Of a stretch of DNA of 64,000 nucleotides, positions 20,399 to 29,350 are shown in pieces. Origin of the DNA: Agromyces tardus (GTDB lineage: Bacteria > Actinomycetota > Actinomycetes > Actinomycetales > Microbacteriaceae); the NCBI RefSeq assembly GCF_003710805.1, contig NZ_RHHB01000006.1, forward strand, positions 79,072-143,071. The letters are read 5' to 3'. The position numbers were made by a program, and so were the translations under genes. The notes under the pieces were generated by a model, which was given only the letters and a program-made list of their open reading frames with translations, was not told the origin of the DNA and did no database searches. Position 1 is the stretch's first letter. Each line of letters starts with the position of its first letter.

Positions 20399-20430
20399 TT
20401 AGCACTCGATCTGCGTGACTGCTAATCATA
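20399..20430 (-). promoter_or_regulatory. CIRCE operator with adjoining -10 box
   Basis: TTAGCACTC (20399-20407), nine bases, GACTGCTAA (20417-20425). It matches the CIRCE consensus TTAGCACTC-N9-GAGTGCTAA with one mismatch in the right arm. On the minus strand TATGAT (20425-20430) abuts it as a good -10 box, so HrcA bound here would block its own promoter. Confidence 0.9.
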
Positions 20431-20455
20431 TCGCGAGATATCGGGGCAGGCACCG

Positions 20456-20485
20456 TTGCCGGGCCCGAAGCGCCCGCGCTACGTT
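20456..20485 (+). promoter_or_regulatory. Putative promoter of the first DUF4870 gene
   Basis: TTGCCG (20456-20461), an 18-base spacer, then TACGTT (20480-20485), divergent from hrcA. The message would have a leader of about 80 bases. Confidence 0.5.
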
Positions 20486-20570
20486 ATGCATCACCGCGAA
20501 TCGCCATCCCCCCTGACCGCTGATCGCAGCGCAGACGCGGCCCAACCCCGAACCCCCGAAAGGCACGTCG

Positions 20571-21002
20571 ATGACCGACCCCAGTTCGCAGCTCCCCGAT
20601 CCGAACGTCCCCCCGGCACCCCAGCCGGCCGCGCCCGCACCCGCAGCGCCGCTCTCGCACGAGCAGGACCTGCAGTGGGCCTCCTTCGCCCACCTCGGCG
20701 GCATCCTGGGCCTGCTCCCCTCGCTCATCATCTGGCTCGTCTTCAAGGACCGCGGATCGTTCACGAACACCGAGGCCAAGGAAGCGCTGAACTTCCAGAT
20801 CACCGTCGTGATGGCCTGGGTGGCGCTCTTCATCGTGTCCAGCATCCTCACGGCCGTCACCTTCGGCATCTTCGGATACCTCGCGCCGCTGCTGTACCTC
20901 GCCCTCTGGGCGGCCGTGATCGTGTTCTCGATCCTCGGCTTCCTCAAGGCGAAGGACGGCAACCACTACCGCTACCCGTTCGCCATCCGCCTCATCAAGT
21001 AA
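20571..21002 (+). CDS. DUF4870 membrane protein
   Basis: 143 residues. A proline/alanine-rich cytoplasmic N-terminus (about 1-28) is followed by three hydrophobic helices (about 38-60, 72-95 and 103-126). The DUF4870 hallmarks are ASFAHLGGILG, EAKEALNFQIT and the KAKDG-N-YRYPFAIRLIK tail. Function unknown; related proteins are sometimes linked to Tic20-like folds. ATG with AAAGG nine bases upstream. A second, shorter-spaced paralogue follows at 21117. Confidence 0.85.
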   Translation: MTDPSSQLPDPNVPPAPQPAAPAPAAPLSHEQDLQWASFAHLGGILGLLPSLIIWLVFKDRGSFTNTEAKEALNFQITVVMAWVALFIVSSILTAVTFGIFGYLAPLLYLALWAAVIVFSILGFLKAKDGNHYRYPFAIRLIK

Positions 21003-21116
21003 CGCCGACCCGCCGACGCGCCGGGAGACTCGTCCTCGCTCGGCGCGTCGTCGTGTGCCAGCATGAGGAACACCGAATCTCGCGATCTCGGAGAGTCCGA
21101 CCAAGGAGCACGCATC

Positions 21117-21560
21117 ATGTCCGACGCACCACCTCCCACGCCGCCGACCCCGCCCACTCCCCCGCCGCCGCCGCCGCCCGGCCCCCCGACGCCGCCTCCG
21201 CCTCCCGGCCCGGGCGACTACCAGCAGAACGCACCCATGAACCCGTCCGACGAGAAGCTCTGGGCGACGCTGATCCACATCGGCGGCATCTTCTTCAGCT
21301 TCGTGCCGGCGCTCATCGGGTACCTCGTCCTGAAGGACAAGGGGCCGTTCATCCGCGAGCACACGGCGACCGCGCTGAACTTCCAGATCACGATGGCGAT
21401 CGCCTACGTGGTCGGGTCGTTCCTCGTGTTCATCATCGTGGGCATCTTCGTGCTGATCGCCGTGTGGATCGTCACGATCATCTTCAGCATCATGGCGGCG
21501 GTGAGGGCCAACCAGGGCCAGCCGTACACCTACCCGCTCTCGATCAAGTTCGTGAGCTGA
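21117..21560 (+). CDS. DUF4870 membrane protein, proline-rich paralogue
   Basis: 147 residues, about half identical in pattern to the preceding gene over the membrane part: LWATLIHIGGIFFSF, ATALNFQIT, and RANQGQPYTYPLSIKF. The first 33 residues after the start are almost only Pro, Thr and Gly, likely disordered. ATG at 21117 with GGAG about eight bases upstream; an ATG 54 bases earlier is possible. Tandem duplication is the simplest explanation of the pair. Confidence 0.84.
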   Translation: MSDAPPPTPPTPPTPPPPPPPGPPTPPPPPGPGDYQQNAPMNPSDEKLWATLIHIGGIFFSFVPALIGYLVLKDKGPFIREHTATALNFQITMAIAYVVGSFLVFIIVGIFVLIAVWIVTIIFSIMAAVRANQGQPYTYPLSIKFVS

Positions 21561-21578
21561 TCCGTCAGGATCGCATCG

Positions 21579-21614
21579 ACGAGGCCCCCTCCGCGCGCGG
21601 AGGGGGCCTCGTCC
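21579..21614. terminator. Strong hairpin between DUF4870 gene and hemW
   Basis: A 36-base perfect inverted repeat, GACGAGGCCCCCTCCGC / GCGGAGGGGGCCTCGTC with a minimal CG centre, 18 bases after the DUF4870 stop and 75 bases after the convergent hemW stop. It can work in both directions. Confidence 0.88.
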
Positions 21615-21689
21615 GCGTTCGACCGTCGCCCGACCGGCCGTCGCGGGTGGGCGTCACCGGGTCGGCGTCGCCGGCTCGGCCGTCGCGGA

Positions 21690-22919
21690 TCACCCGTCGC
21701 CGAGCAGCCGGCGCACGACCGCGTCGGCGAGCAGCCGTCCGCTCCTCGTGAGCGTGAGCCCGCCGGCGAGGGCGGCCTTCGCATCGACGAGGCCGTCGGC
21801 GATGAGTCCCGCCACGGCGTGGCGGCCACCGGCGTGCAGCGACGCGATGTCGATCCCCTCGCGGATGCGGGTGAGCAGCAGCACCCGCTCGGTCTCGCGG
21901 GTGGGGCCGTCGAGCGTCTCGCGCCCGACCGCGGGCGAGATCCCCGCCGCGAGCCGCTCCGCGTAGGCGGCGGGATGCTTCGCGTTCCACCAGCGCACGC
22001 CGCCCACGTGGCTGTGCGCTCCCGGCCCGATGCCCCACCAGTCGTCGCCGCGCCAATAGCCGAGGTTGTGACGCGAGCGGAACGCGGCATCCGTCGCCCA
22101 GTTGCTGACCTCGTACCAGTCGTAGCCCGCGGTGCCGAGGAGCTCGTCGGCGAGCTCGTACATGTCGGCCTCGAGGTCGTCGTCGGGCCGGGCGAGCTCG
22201 CCGCGGCGGATCTGCCGGGCGAGCTTCGTGCCGTCCTCGACGATGAGGGCGTACGCGCTGAGGTGGTCGGGCCGCTCGGAAATCGCCGCCTCGAGGCTCC
22301 GGCGCCAGTCGTCGAGCGACTCCCCCGGCGTGCCGTAGATCAGGTCGAGGCTCACGTCGAGTCCGGCCTCGCGCGCCCAGCCCACGACGAGCGGCACGCG
22401 AGCGGGATCGTGTGTGCGGTCGAGCGCCGCGAGCACGTGCGGCACGGCCGACTGCATGCCGAACGAGACGCGCGTGAAGCCGCCCTCGGCGAGGCGCGCG
22501 AGGTCGTCGCGGTCGACGGAATCGGGATTCGCCTCCGTCGTGACCTCGGCGCCCTCGACGAGGCCGAACTCGTCGCGCACCGCGGCGAGCATGCGCACGA
22601 GGTCGCCCGCGGGCAGCATCGTGGGGGTGCCGCCGCCGAAGAAGACGGTGTCGGCGGTGCGAGCAGGCAGCCCGGATGCCTCGAGCACGCGCCGCGACAT
22701 CCGGATCTCGTCGATCGCCTGGCCCGCGTAGTCGGCTTGGCGCACCCCGCGCAGCTCGCCCGCGGTGTAGGTGTTGAAGTCGCAGTAACCGCAGCGGACG
22801 CGGCAGAACGGGACGTGCACGTAGACGCCGAAGGCGCGGTCGGTCGCGCCGTCGGCCGCGGAGGCGGGCAGGAGCCCGTCGGCCGGCGCGGGATCGCCCA
22901 GCGGGAGTGGGCCTGCCAC
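21690..22919 (-). CDS. hemW: Radical SAM heme chaperone HemW
   Basis: Radical SAM protein (formerly called oxygen-independent coproporphyrinogen oxidase-like) that delivers heme, for example to respiratory proteins. The 409-residue protein has the cluster motif Cys39-x3-Cys43-x2-Cys46 in FCRVRCGYCDF, the GGGTPTML motif, and a C-terminal HemN_C domain. It has CRVRC and lacks an extra upstream cysteine, fitting HemW rather than HemN. GTG at 22919, three bases after the DUF1990 stop; lepA-hemW proximity is common. Confidence 0.93.
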   Translation of the reverse strand: MAGPLPLGDPAPADGLLPASAADGATDRAFGVYVHVPFCRVRCGYCDFNTYTAGELRGVRQADYAGQAIDEIRMSRRVLEASGLPARTADTVFFGGGTPTMLPAGDLVRMLAAVRDEFGLVEGAEVTTEANPDSVDRDDLARLAEGGFTRVSFGMQSAVPHVLAALDRTHDPARVPLVVGWAREAGLDVSLDLIYGTPGESLDDWRRSLEAAISERPDHLSAYALIVEDGTKLARQIRRGELARPDDDLEADMYELADELLGTAGYDWYEVSNWATDAAFRSRHNLGYWRGDDWWGIGPGAHSHVGGVRWWNAKHPAAYAERLAAGISPAVGRETLDGPTRETERVLLLTRIREGIDIASLHAGGRHAVAGLIADGLVDAKAALAGGLTLTRSGRLLADAVVRRLLGDG

Positions 22920-22922
22920 GGG

Positions 22923-23573
22923 TCAGGCGCCTCCGGCCGGGTGCAGCGCGCGCAGCTCGACCCGGGTGAGCTCGCGGCGGCGGCGGCGGATGCCGGGCGC
23001 CGTGAGGGCGCGGATGCCGCCGGGCGTCTGCAGGATCGACCGGATCGTGAGCCACACGGTGTCGTCGTCGCGATGCTCGAGCACGAACGACTCCTCGCCG
23101 CTCTCGGGGCCCGGCGCCGTCGTGCCGTAGGCGAAGCCCACGAGGTTGGGCTCGTCGAGCACGTAGACCACGAGCACGGGCGTCGAGGCGGTGCCGAAGC
23201 GCTTCCTGCGCCGGAGGGTCGCGGTCATGCCGGCCGCGATGTAGGGCGTGCCGTCGGCCGCGAAGCGCTGCTCGCTGCGCGGCGCGGGCTGCTCGGGGAG
23301 CGGCGTTCCGTCGGCGTCGTAGACGATGCCCGGGTACTGGGCGCCGGTGCCCGCGGAGATGTCGTCGACCTCGAAGCCCGAGCCCCGCTGGATGCCCCAC
23401 GACATGAGGGACTCCGCAGCGCGATCGAACCGCCCCTGGCCGGAGCCGAGCCGCACGGTGTCCTCGGCCGGGCGGAACCCCGCGGGCGGGTAGCGCAGCA
23501 GGTCGGGGTCGAGGGTCGCCCCGATCGCCCCGTACGTGACCGACTGGTCGGTGAAGGTGCTCCGGCGAGTCAT
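22923..23573 (-). CDS. DUF1990 family protein
   Basis: 216-residue soluble protein. Recognisable DUF1990 features are VTYGAIGAT near the N-terminus, PPAGFRPAEDTVRLGSG, a central YIAAGMTATL strand, and GFAYGTTAPGPESGEESF toward the end, with a C-terminal ALTAPGIRRRRRELTRVEL segment. Function unknown; some relatives are annotated as SRPBCC-like. ATG at 23573 with AGGGA upstream; TACGAT at 23662-23667 is a candidate -10. Close to hemW, so co-transcription is likely. Confidence 0.84.
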   Translation of the reverse strand: MTRRSTFTDQSVTYGAIGATLDPDLLRYPPAGFRPAEDTVRLGSGQGRFDRAAESLMSWGIQRGSGFEVDDISAGTGAQYPGIVYDADGTPLPEQPAPRSEQRFAADGTPYIAAGMTATLRRRKRFGTASTPVLVVYVLDEPNLVGFAYGTTAPGPESGEESFVLEHRDDDTVWLTIRSILQTPGGIRALTAPGIRRRRRELTRVELRALHPAGGA

Positions 23574-23703
23574 CGGTGGTCCCTTACGTCGTCTCGTCCC
23601 GCCGTGCGGCATCGGCCGAGGCGGGCTGCGCGGGCCTACGGGCAGGCGTGCGCATCCGACAATCGTAGCCACCGGTCGCTGGGAGGACGGCGGCGAGCGG
23701 CCG

Positions 23704-24105
23704 TCACCCCGTCGCGACGGGGGCCGACGAGCGTCGCCGGGCGCGAAGCCATTCGAGGAGGAAGAGCAGGCCGATGATGAGCGGCGGTGCGGTGACGATG
23801 CCCGCGTAGACCCACTCCGGCATCCAGCTGAAGATCGAGGCGACCGCGTAGCCGAGGAACCCGATCGCGGCCACGAGCGGCCACCACCAGCCCAGCACGA
23901 GCGCGATGAGCAGGATGACCGCGGGCAGCAGGTGCGTCACCACGGCCCACTGGTCGATCCACGTGCCGGATGACTGCGCTTGGCCCTGCGTCGGCTCCTG
24001 GCGCGCCTGCGACTCGTTCCACCAGGCCCACCACAGCACCGCCACGTACAGGATGCCGAGGATCCTCGCGATCCACCCGGGTACGCCCGTCCTGCGCTGC
24101 TCCAT
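23704..24105 (-). CDS. Small membrane protein of unknown function
   Basis: 133 residues with four predicted helices (about 12-28, 52-72, 74-92 and 100-118), rich in tryptophan (LWWAWWNES; LVLGWWWPL). The N-terminus starts MEQRRTGVPGWIARILG and the C-terminus is basic (LRARRRSSAP). A GGGAGGGG ribosome site precedes the ATG, so expression is likely. I do not recognise the family. It lies between lepA and the DUF1990 gene on the same strand. Confidence 0.75.
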   Translation of the reverse strand: MEQRRTGVPGWIARILGILYVAVLWWAWWNESQARQEPTQGQAQSSGTWIDQWAVVTHLLPAVILLIALVLGWWWPLVAAIGFLGYAVASIFSWMPEWVYAGIVTAPPLIIGLLFLLEWLRARRRSSAPVATG

Positions 24106-24194
24106 CGCGACACCCCTCCCGGAGACTGCGAGTCCGGCGCCCGCTGGCGCCGGGCTCGTCCGCAGCCGTCGCGACCATCATGCGGGCCGCCGGG

Positions 24195-24228
24195 CTCGCG
24201 CACAGGGCCGGAAGGCCCGCAGCGCGAG
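24195..24228 (-). terminator. Hairpin downstream of lepA
   Basis: Two nested stems, CTCGCGC / GCGCGAG outside and GGGCC-GGAA-GGCCC inside, seven bases beyond the lepA stop on the minus strand. A likely Rho-independent-type terminator without a U-tract. Confidence 0.65.
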
Positions 24229-24234
24229 ACGCGC

Positions 24235-26091
24235 CTACTTCTTGGCGTCCTTCTTCTCGGTCTCGCCCGAGAGCGCGGCGATGAACGCCTCCTGGGGGAC
24301 CTCGACGCGGCCGACCATCTTCATGCGCTTCTTGCCCTCCTTCTGCTTCTCGAGGAGCTTGCGCTTGCGGGTGATGTCGCCGCCGTAGCACTTGGCCAGG
24401 ACGTCCTTGCGCATCGCACGGATCGACTCGCGGGCGATGATGCGGGCGCCGATCGCGGCCTGGATCGGCACCTCGAACTGCTGCCGCGGGATGAGCTCGC
24501 GCAGGCGCCCGGTCATGAGCACGCCGTAGGCGTAGGCCTTGTCGCGGTGCACGATCGCGCTGAACGCGTCGACCTGCTCGCCCTGGAGCAGGATGTCGAC
24601 CTTCACGAGGTCGGCGGCCTGGTCGCCCACCGGCTCGTAGTCGAGCGACGCGTAGCCCGCGGTCTTGGACTTCAGCTGGTCGAAGAAGTCGAAGACGATC
24701 TCGCCGAGCGGCATGTTGTAGCGGATCTCGACGCGGTCCTCGCCGAGGTACTCCATGCCGAGCAGCGAGCCGCGCCGCGACTGGCAGAGCTCCATGATCG
24801 TGCCCACGTAGTCCTTCGGGGCGAGGATCGCGGCGCGCACCATGGGCTCGCGCACCTCGGCGATCTTCGCGCCCGTCGGGAACTCGCTCGGGTTGGTGAC
24901 CGTGACCGTCTTCCTGTCTTCGGTGGTGACCTCGTAGATCACCGACGGCGCCGTGGCGATGATGTCGAGGTCGAACTCGCGGCGCAGCCGCTCGGTGACG
25001 ATCTCGAGGTGCAGCAGGCCGAGGAATCCGCAGCGGAACCCGAAGCCGAGGGCGACCGAGGTCTCGGGCTCGTAGACGAGCGCGGCATCCGACAGCTTGA
25101 GCTTGTCGAGTGCCTCGCGCAGCTCGGGGTAGTCGCTGCCGTCGATCGGGTAGAGGCCGGAGAACACCATGGGCAGGGGCTCGGTGTAGCCGGCGAGCGC
25201 CTCCGTCGCGGGCTTCGACGCGGTCGTCACCGTGTCGCCGACCTTCGACTGGCGCACGTCCTTCACGCCCGTGATGAGGTAGCCGACCTCGCCGACGCCG
25301 AGGCCCCTCGTGGGCGTGGGCTCGGGGGCGCTCACGCCGATCTCGAGGATCTCGTGGGTCGCCCTCGTCGACATCATCTGGATGCGCTCGCGCGGGTTCA
25401 GGTGCCCGTCGACCATGCGCACGTAGGTCACGACGCCGCGGTAGCTGTCGTAGACGGAGTCGAAGATCATGGCCCGCGCCGGGGCGTCCGCGCGGCCGAC
25501 CGGTGCGGGGATGCGCTCGACGACGCGATCGAGGAGTTCCTCGACGCCGACGCCGGTCTTGCCCGACACCCGGAGGACGTCGTCGGGCGACCCGCCGATG
25601 AGGTCGGCGAGCTCGCGCGCATACTTCTCGGGCTCTGCCGCGGGCAGGTCGATCTTGTTGAGCACGGGGATGATCTCGAGGTCGTTCTCGAGTGCGAGGT
25701 AGAGGTTCGCGAGCGTCTGCGCCTCGATGCCCTGCGCGGCATCCACGAGCAGGATCGCGCCCTCGCACGCCGCGAGCGAGCGCGAGACCTCGTAGCTGAA
25801 GTCCACGTGGCCGGGCGTGTCGATCATGTTGAGGGCGTACGACGTGTCGCCGACCTGCCACGGCATGCGCACGGCCTGGCTCTTGATGGTGATGCCGCGC
25901 TCGCGCTCGATGTCCATGCGGTCGAGGTACTGGGCGCGCATGTCCCGGTCGCTCACCACTCCCGTGATACCGAGCATGCGGTCGGCGAGGGTCGACTTGC
26001 CGTGGTCGATGTGCGCGATGATGCAGAAGTTGCGGATCAGCGCGGGGTCGGTGGCAGCGGGCACCGGGGCATTGGCGGCTCGAGGGGACAT
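24235..26091 (-). CDS. lepA: Elongation factor 4 (LepA)
   Basis: Ribosome-associated GTPase implicated in back-translocation or 30S biogenesis. The 618-residue protein has G1 AHIDHGKST (26-34), G3 DTPGHVDF, G4 NKID, EF-G-like domains II, III and V, and the LepA-specific C-terminal domain ([21 protein letters not shown] and [24 protein letters not shown]). ATG at 26091, with GGGAGA about ten bases upstream. Divergent from the kinase gene at 26171. Confidence 0.96.
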   Translation of the reverse strand: MSPRAANAPVPAATDPALIRNFCIIAHIDHGKSTLADRMLGITGVVSDRDMRAQYLDRMDIERERGITIKSQAVRMPWQVGDTSYALNMIDTPGHVDFSYEVSRSLAACEGAILLVDAAQGIEAQTLANLYLALENDLEIIPVLNKIDLPAAEPEKYARELADLIGGSPDDVLRVSGKTGVGVEELLDRVVERIPAPVGRADAPARAMIFDSVYDSYRGVVTYVRMVDGHLNPRERIQMMSTRATHEILEIGVSAPEPTPTRGLGVGEVGYLITGVKDVRQSKVGDTVTTASKPATEALAGYTEPLPMVFSGLYPIDGSDYPELREALDKLKLSDAALVYEPETSVALGFGFRCGFLGLLHLEIVTERLRREFDLDIIATAPSVIYEVTTEDRKTVTVTNPSEFPTGAKIAEVREPMVRAAILAPKDYVGTIMELCQSRRGSLLGMEYLGEDRVEIRYNMPLGEIVFDFFDQLKSKTAGYASLDYEPVGDQAADLVKVDILLQGEQVDAFSAIVHRDKAYAYGVLMTGRLRELIPRQQFEVPIQAAIGARIIARESIRAMRKDVLAKCYGGDITRKRKLLEKQKEGKKRMKMVGRVEVPQEAFIAALSGETEKKDAKK

Positions 26092-26155
26092 CCCGACGAT
26101 TCTCCCATGAGTTCGGTTCGCACTTTCGACGGATGCCGTGCACGGGCGCGCTGGC

Positions 26156-26161
26156 TAGTCT
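26156..26161 (+). promoter_or_regulatory. Putative -10 box of the second two-component operon
   Basis: TAGTCT ends nine bases before the ATG at 26171, so the message would be nearly leaderless. No ribosome site is visible in the gap. Confidence 0.5.
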
Positions 26162-26170
26162 GGGATCACC

Positions 26171-27397
26171 ATGACCGCGCTTGATGCCCCTCTCGTCGGA
26201 CGGGTGCAGCCGTCGGCGCTGCGTCCCGTGTTCACGTCGCTGCGGGTCGGCCTCCACGTGCTGGTCGTCGGCCTCACGATCTTCGTCGTCGCGCGCGCCG
26301 CGCTCGCCGGCGGCGAGCAGGTCGTCGCCACCGCGATCCTCGCGATCGCCTTCATCGGCACCTACGTGGTCGGCGTCGTCACGGCGCACCAGGTCGTCAC
26401 GCCGTGGATGCGGGCCGGGTGGCTCGTCATGCTGCTGGGCCTGTGGCTCGGCCTCAGCGCCCTCACGCCGGACGCCGCGTTCCTCGCGTTCCCCCTCTTC
26501 TTCCTCGAGCTGCACGTGCTGCCCGCGCGCTACGGCGTGCCGCTCGTCGCGCTGACCTTCATCCTCAGCGTGTGGAGCACGACGTCGCACCTCGGCTTCG
26601 CGGCCGGCAGCATCGTCGGACCGTTCATCGCCGCGGGCGTCGCGATCATCATCGGCCTCGGCTACCGCGCCATGGCCGTGGAGTCGCGCGAGCGTCAGGC
26701 GCTCATCCTCGACCTGCTCGCGACGCGCGAGGAGCTGGCGGCGGCGAGTCGGGAGGCGGGCACGCTCGCCGAGCGCGAGCGCATCGCCCGTGAGATCCAC
26801 GACACCGTGGCGCAGGGCCTCTCGAGCATCCAGCTGCTCCTGCACGCGGCCGAGCGCGACGTCGACGATGCGCCGACGCGCGACAAGCTCCGGCTCGCCC
26901 GGGAGACCGCAGCGGAGAACCTCCAGGAGACCCGCCGGTTCATCCGCGAGCTCACCCCGCCCGCGCTCGATTCGCAGACGCTCCCCGCCGCGCTGCGCCG
27001 CCTGACCGAGGCGACGAGCGAGCAGGCGCGGCAGTCGGGGTCCCGCACGCGCATCTCCTTCACGACGAGCGGCGAGCCTCTGCCGCTGCCCATGTCGATC
27101 GAGGCCACGCTGCTGCGCATCGCCCAGGGTTCGCTCTCGAACGTGCTCAAACATGCGGATGCCGCACGCGCGGAGCTCACGCTCAGCTACCTCGGCGACG
27201 AGGTCGCCCTCGACGTCGTCGACGACGGGGTCGGCTTCGAGCCCACCATCGTCGACGCCGCGCACGCCGACGGCGAGTCCTTCGGCCTGCGAGCGATCCG
27301 GCAGCGAGCCGAGCGCCTCGGCGGAACGGCCGACGTCGAGTCCACCCCGGGCGGCGGCACCGCGCTGTCCGTGCGCATCCCGGCGGTGCCGGCATGA
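26171..27397 (+). CDS. Sensor histidine kinase, HisKA_3 family
   Basis: 408 residues. Five or six membrane helices (about 24-168) with very short loops are followed by a coiled coil, the HisKA_3 domain with phospho-acceptor His210 in RIAREIHDTVAQGL, and an HATPase domain with NVLKHAD, DDGVGF and GLRAIRQRAERLGG. It resembles LiaS/VraS/DesK-like kinases. Its TGA overlaps the start of the regulator gene as ATGA. The signal is unknown. Confidence 0.93.
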   Translation: MTALDAPLVGRVQPSALRPVFTSLRVGLHVLVVGLTIFVVARAALAGGEQVVATAILAIAFIGTYVVGVVTAHQVVTPWMRAGWLVMLLGLWLGLSALTPDAAFLAFPLFFLELHVLPARYGVPLVALTFILSVWSTTSHLGFAAGSIVGPFIAAGVAIIIGLGYRAMAVESRERQALILDLLATREELAAASREAGTLAERERIAREIHDTVAQGLSSIQLLLHAAERDVDDAPTRDKLRLARETAAENLQETRRFIRELTPPALDSQTLPAALRRLTEATSEQARQSGSRTRISFTTSGEPLPLPMSIEATLLRIAQGSLSNVLKHADAARAELTLSYLGDEVALDVVDDGVGFEPTIVDAAHADGESFGLRAIRQRAERLGGTADVESTPGGGTALSVRIPAVPA

Positions 27398-28020
27398 TCC
27401 GCCTCCTCCTGAGCGACGACCATCCCGTGGTGCGCGCGGGCATGCGCGCCCTGCTGGAGGCCGAGTCCGACCTCGAGGTCGTCGGCGAGGCGGCCTCCGC
27501 CGAGGAGGCGGTGCAGCTCGCCGCGCGACCGGGCGTCGACCTCGTGCTCATGGACCTGCAGTTCCCGGGCGCCCTGCAGGGCGTCGACGCGACACGGCGC
27601 ATCCGCTCGACCCGAGGCGCGCCCAAGGTGCTCGTGCTCACGAACTACGACACCGACGCCGACATCCTCGGCGCGATCGAGGCGGGTGCGAGCGGCTACC
27701 TCCTGAAGGACGCTCCCCCCGCCGAGCTCATCGCCGCCATCCGGGCCGCGGCGGCCGGGGAGTCGGCGCTCGCGCCGGCGGTGGCGTCGCGGCTCGAGGA
27801 CTCGCAGCGGGCGGGCGACCAGCGCCTCACCGTGCGCGAGGCCGAAGTGCTCGCCCTCGTCGCCGAGGGCCGCTCGAATCGCGAGATCGGCCGCTCGCTG
27901 TTCCTCAGCGAGGCGACCGTGAAGTCGCATCTCGTGCACATCTTCACGAAGCTCGGCGTGGGGTCGCGCACCCAGGCCGTGGCCCGTGCCCGCGAGCTCG
28001 GGGCGATCCGGGCGGGCTGA
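27394..28020 (+). CDS. Two-component response regulator, NarL/LuxR family
   Basis: 208 residues. The receiver domain has phospho-acceptor Asp54 in LVLMDLQFPG and a YLLKDA lysine. The LuxR helix-turn-helix is near 146-203 (LTVREAEVLALVAEG and SEATVKSHLVHIFTKL). Coupled to the kinase by a four-base overlap and followed within three bases by an alpha/beta hydrolase. No obvious transporter target is adjacent. Confidence 0.94.
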   Translation: MIRLLLSDDHPVVRAGMRALLEAESDLEVVGEAASAEEAVQLAARPGVDLVLMDLQFPGALQGVDATRRIRSTRGAPKVLVLTNYDTDADILGAIEAGASGYLLKDAPPAELIAAIRAAAAGESALAPAVASRLEDSQRAGDQRLTVREAEVLALVAEGRSNREIGRSLFLSEATVKSHLVHIFTKLGVGSRTQAVARARELGAIRAG

Positions 28021-28023
28021 CGG

Positions 28024-28848
28024 ATGCCGCGCGCCCGCGTCCTGCTCGTGCACGGGATCCGTACCTCGGCGTCCATGTGGCGCGGCCAGGTCGAGCGCCT
28101 CTCGCGGCACGACCTCGAGGTCGTGCCGGTCGACCTGCCGGGCCACGGGTCGCGGATCGGCGAGCCCTTCACACTCGACGCGGCGTTCCGCGTGATCGGC
28201 GAGGCGCTCGCCGGCGGTGCGAGCGGCGCGGCCGGCACGCCCGTCCCGGGCAGCCCGGCTGAGCCGCCACGGCTGCTCGTGGGGCTGAGCCTCGGCGGGT
28301 ACCTGGCCATCGAGTTCGCGGCGCGGCATCCCGAGGCCCTCGACGGCCTGGTCGCGGCGTCGTGCAGCACCCGGCCGCGCGGGGCGGCGCTCGCCGGCTA
28401 CCAGCGACTCGCGGCACTCATCTCGCGGCTGCCCGATCGGGGTCGCAGGCTCAACGACGTGATGGCGCGGGTGTTCCTCCCGGCCGACGCGGTCGCCGAC
28501 GTCGTCGCGGGCGGCGTCGCACTCGACGTCATGCAGCCCACGCTGGCCGCGGTGGGTCGGCTCGACACCGAGCGCTCCCTCGCGTCGGTGACGGTGCCCG
28601 TCTGGCTCGTCAACGGGCAGTTCGACCACTTCCGCCTCGAGGAGCGACGGATGCTGCGCGCCGCCCCCGGGTCGCGGCGGGTCGTGATCCAGGGCGCCAC
28701 CCACCTCGTGAGCCTCGCCCGCCCCGACGACTTCGCGGCGGCGGTGCTCGGCGCGGTCGCGGAACTCGAGCGCCGGGCCGCCCGCGCGCGGCGCCCTGCT
28801 GCGGAATCCGGTGAGGTCGCCGTGCCACCGTCACGGGCGGCCGGCTGA
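28024..28848 (+). CDS. Alpha/beta hydrolase
   Basis: 274-residue alpha/beta-hydrolase-fold protein. The oxyanion region is VLLVHGIRT (6-14); the nucleophile elbow is GLSLGG with Ser89; the acid is probably Asp201 in NGQFDHF; the base is His227 in GATHLVSL. The DLPGHGSR motif is typical of the haloperoxidase/esterase group. The C-terminus is Arg/Ala-rich and probably disordered. It begins three bases after the regulator gene and may be its operon partner. Substrate cannot be inferred. Confidence 0.88.
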   Translation: MPRARVLLVHGIRTSASMWRGQVERLSRHDLEVVPVDLPGHGSRIGEPFTLDAAFRVIGEALAGGASGAAGTPVPGSPAEPPRLLVGLSLGGYLAIEFAARHPEALDGLVAASCSTRPRGAALAGYQRLAALISRLPDRGRRLNDVMARVFLPADAVADVVAGGVALDVMQPTLAAVGRLDTERSLASVTVPVWLVNGQFDHFRLEERRMLRAAPGSRRVVIQGATHLVSLARPDDFAAAVLGAVAELERRAARARRPAAESGEVAVPPSRAAG

Positions 28849-28871
28849 CCGCGGACTCCGGCGCGCACGCT

Positions 28872-28900
28872 TTGGAGACTCACCCGCATGCTGGTATCGT
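28872..28900 (+). promoter_or_regulatory. Promoter of rpsT
   Basis: TTGGAG (28872-28877), a 17-base spacer and TATCGT (28895-28900): the best -35/-10 pair I see in the window. It lies 24 bases after the hydrolase stop, so rpsT has its own transcription start near 28907. Confidence 0.75.
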
Positions 28901-28906
28901 TGCCTG

Positions 28907-29011
28907 TTGGCTTGCGTGTGGGTCCCACCCCGCACGATTCGCCGGGCGCGAGCCCCTCTACCTCGCGACGGCACATCCGGTACCCACACGAGAACGAAAG
29001 ACGAACCACAC
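28907..29011 (+). promoter_or_regulatory. Folded 5' leader of rpsT
   Basis: A leader of about 105 bases. CGTGTGGGT (28915-28923) pairs perfectly with ACCCACACG (28982-28990), enclosing an inner stem CGCGAG (28947-28952) / CTCGCG (28962-28967). Only a weak GAAAG precedes the GTG. S20 is translationally autoregulated in E. coli, so this fold is a candidate S20-binding leader, which is inference. Confidence 0.6.
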
Positions 29012-29272
29012 GTGGCAAACATCAAGTCGCAGATCAAGCGCATCCGCACGAACCTCAAGGCGCAGGAGCGGAACAAGGCCGTGAAGAGCGAGCTCAAGAC
29101 GGTCATCAACGCCACCCGCAAGGCGATCGCCGCCGGCGACAAGGAGAAGGCGACCGCCGCCCTCCACGTCGCGACCCGCAAGCTCGACAAGGCTGCGAGC
29201 AAGGGCGTCATCCACAAGAACCAGGCCGCGAACCGCAAGTCGGCCATCGCGAAGCAGGTCGCAGCGCTCTGA
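29012..29272 (+). CDS. rpsT: 30S ribosomal protein S20
   Basis: 86-residue primary 16S rRNA-binding protein. [20 protein letters not shown] at the N-terminus and the run of lysines and alanines ([23 protein letters not shown] helices) with [15 protein letters not shown] at the C-terminus are diagnostic. The start is GTG at 29012. Convergent with holA; rpsT next to holA, though usually in other orientations, is frequent. Confidence 0.97.
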   Translation: MANIKSQIKRIRTNLKAQERNKAVKSELKTVINATRKAIAAGDKEKATAALHVATRKLDKAASKGVIHKNQAANRKSAIAKQVAAL

Positions 29273-29289
29273 CGCGACGACACTGATCG

Positions 29290-29321
29290 ACGGCCCCGCA
29301 CCCCTCGAGGTGCGGGGCCGT
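29290..29321. terminator. Terminator hairpin of rpsT
   Basis: ACGGCCCCGCACC (29290-29302) pairs perfectly with GGTGCGGGGCCGT (29309-29321), giving a 13-bp stem and six-base loop, 17 bases after the rpsT stop. Confidence 0.88.
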
Positions 29322-29350
29322 CGGCGTCCGCATGCGGGGCGGGCTGGGGT

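Noticed and set aside
23636..27265. A 1209-codon open frame on the minus strand across lepA and the second kinase gene
   Set aside because: It runs through two real genes of opposite orientation and gives only Arg/Ala/Gly-rich sequence.
28849..29011. Possible small RNA or tRNA ahead of rpsT
   Set aside because: The fold is not a cloverleaf and lacks a T-loop or anticodon arm; it is simpler to read it as the rpsT leader.
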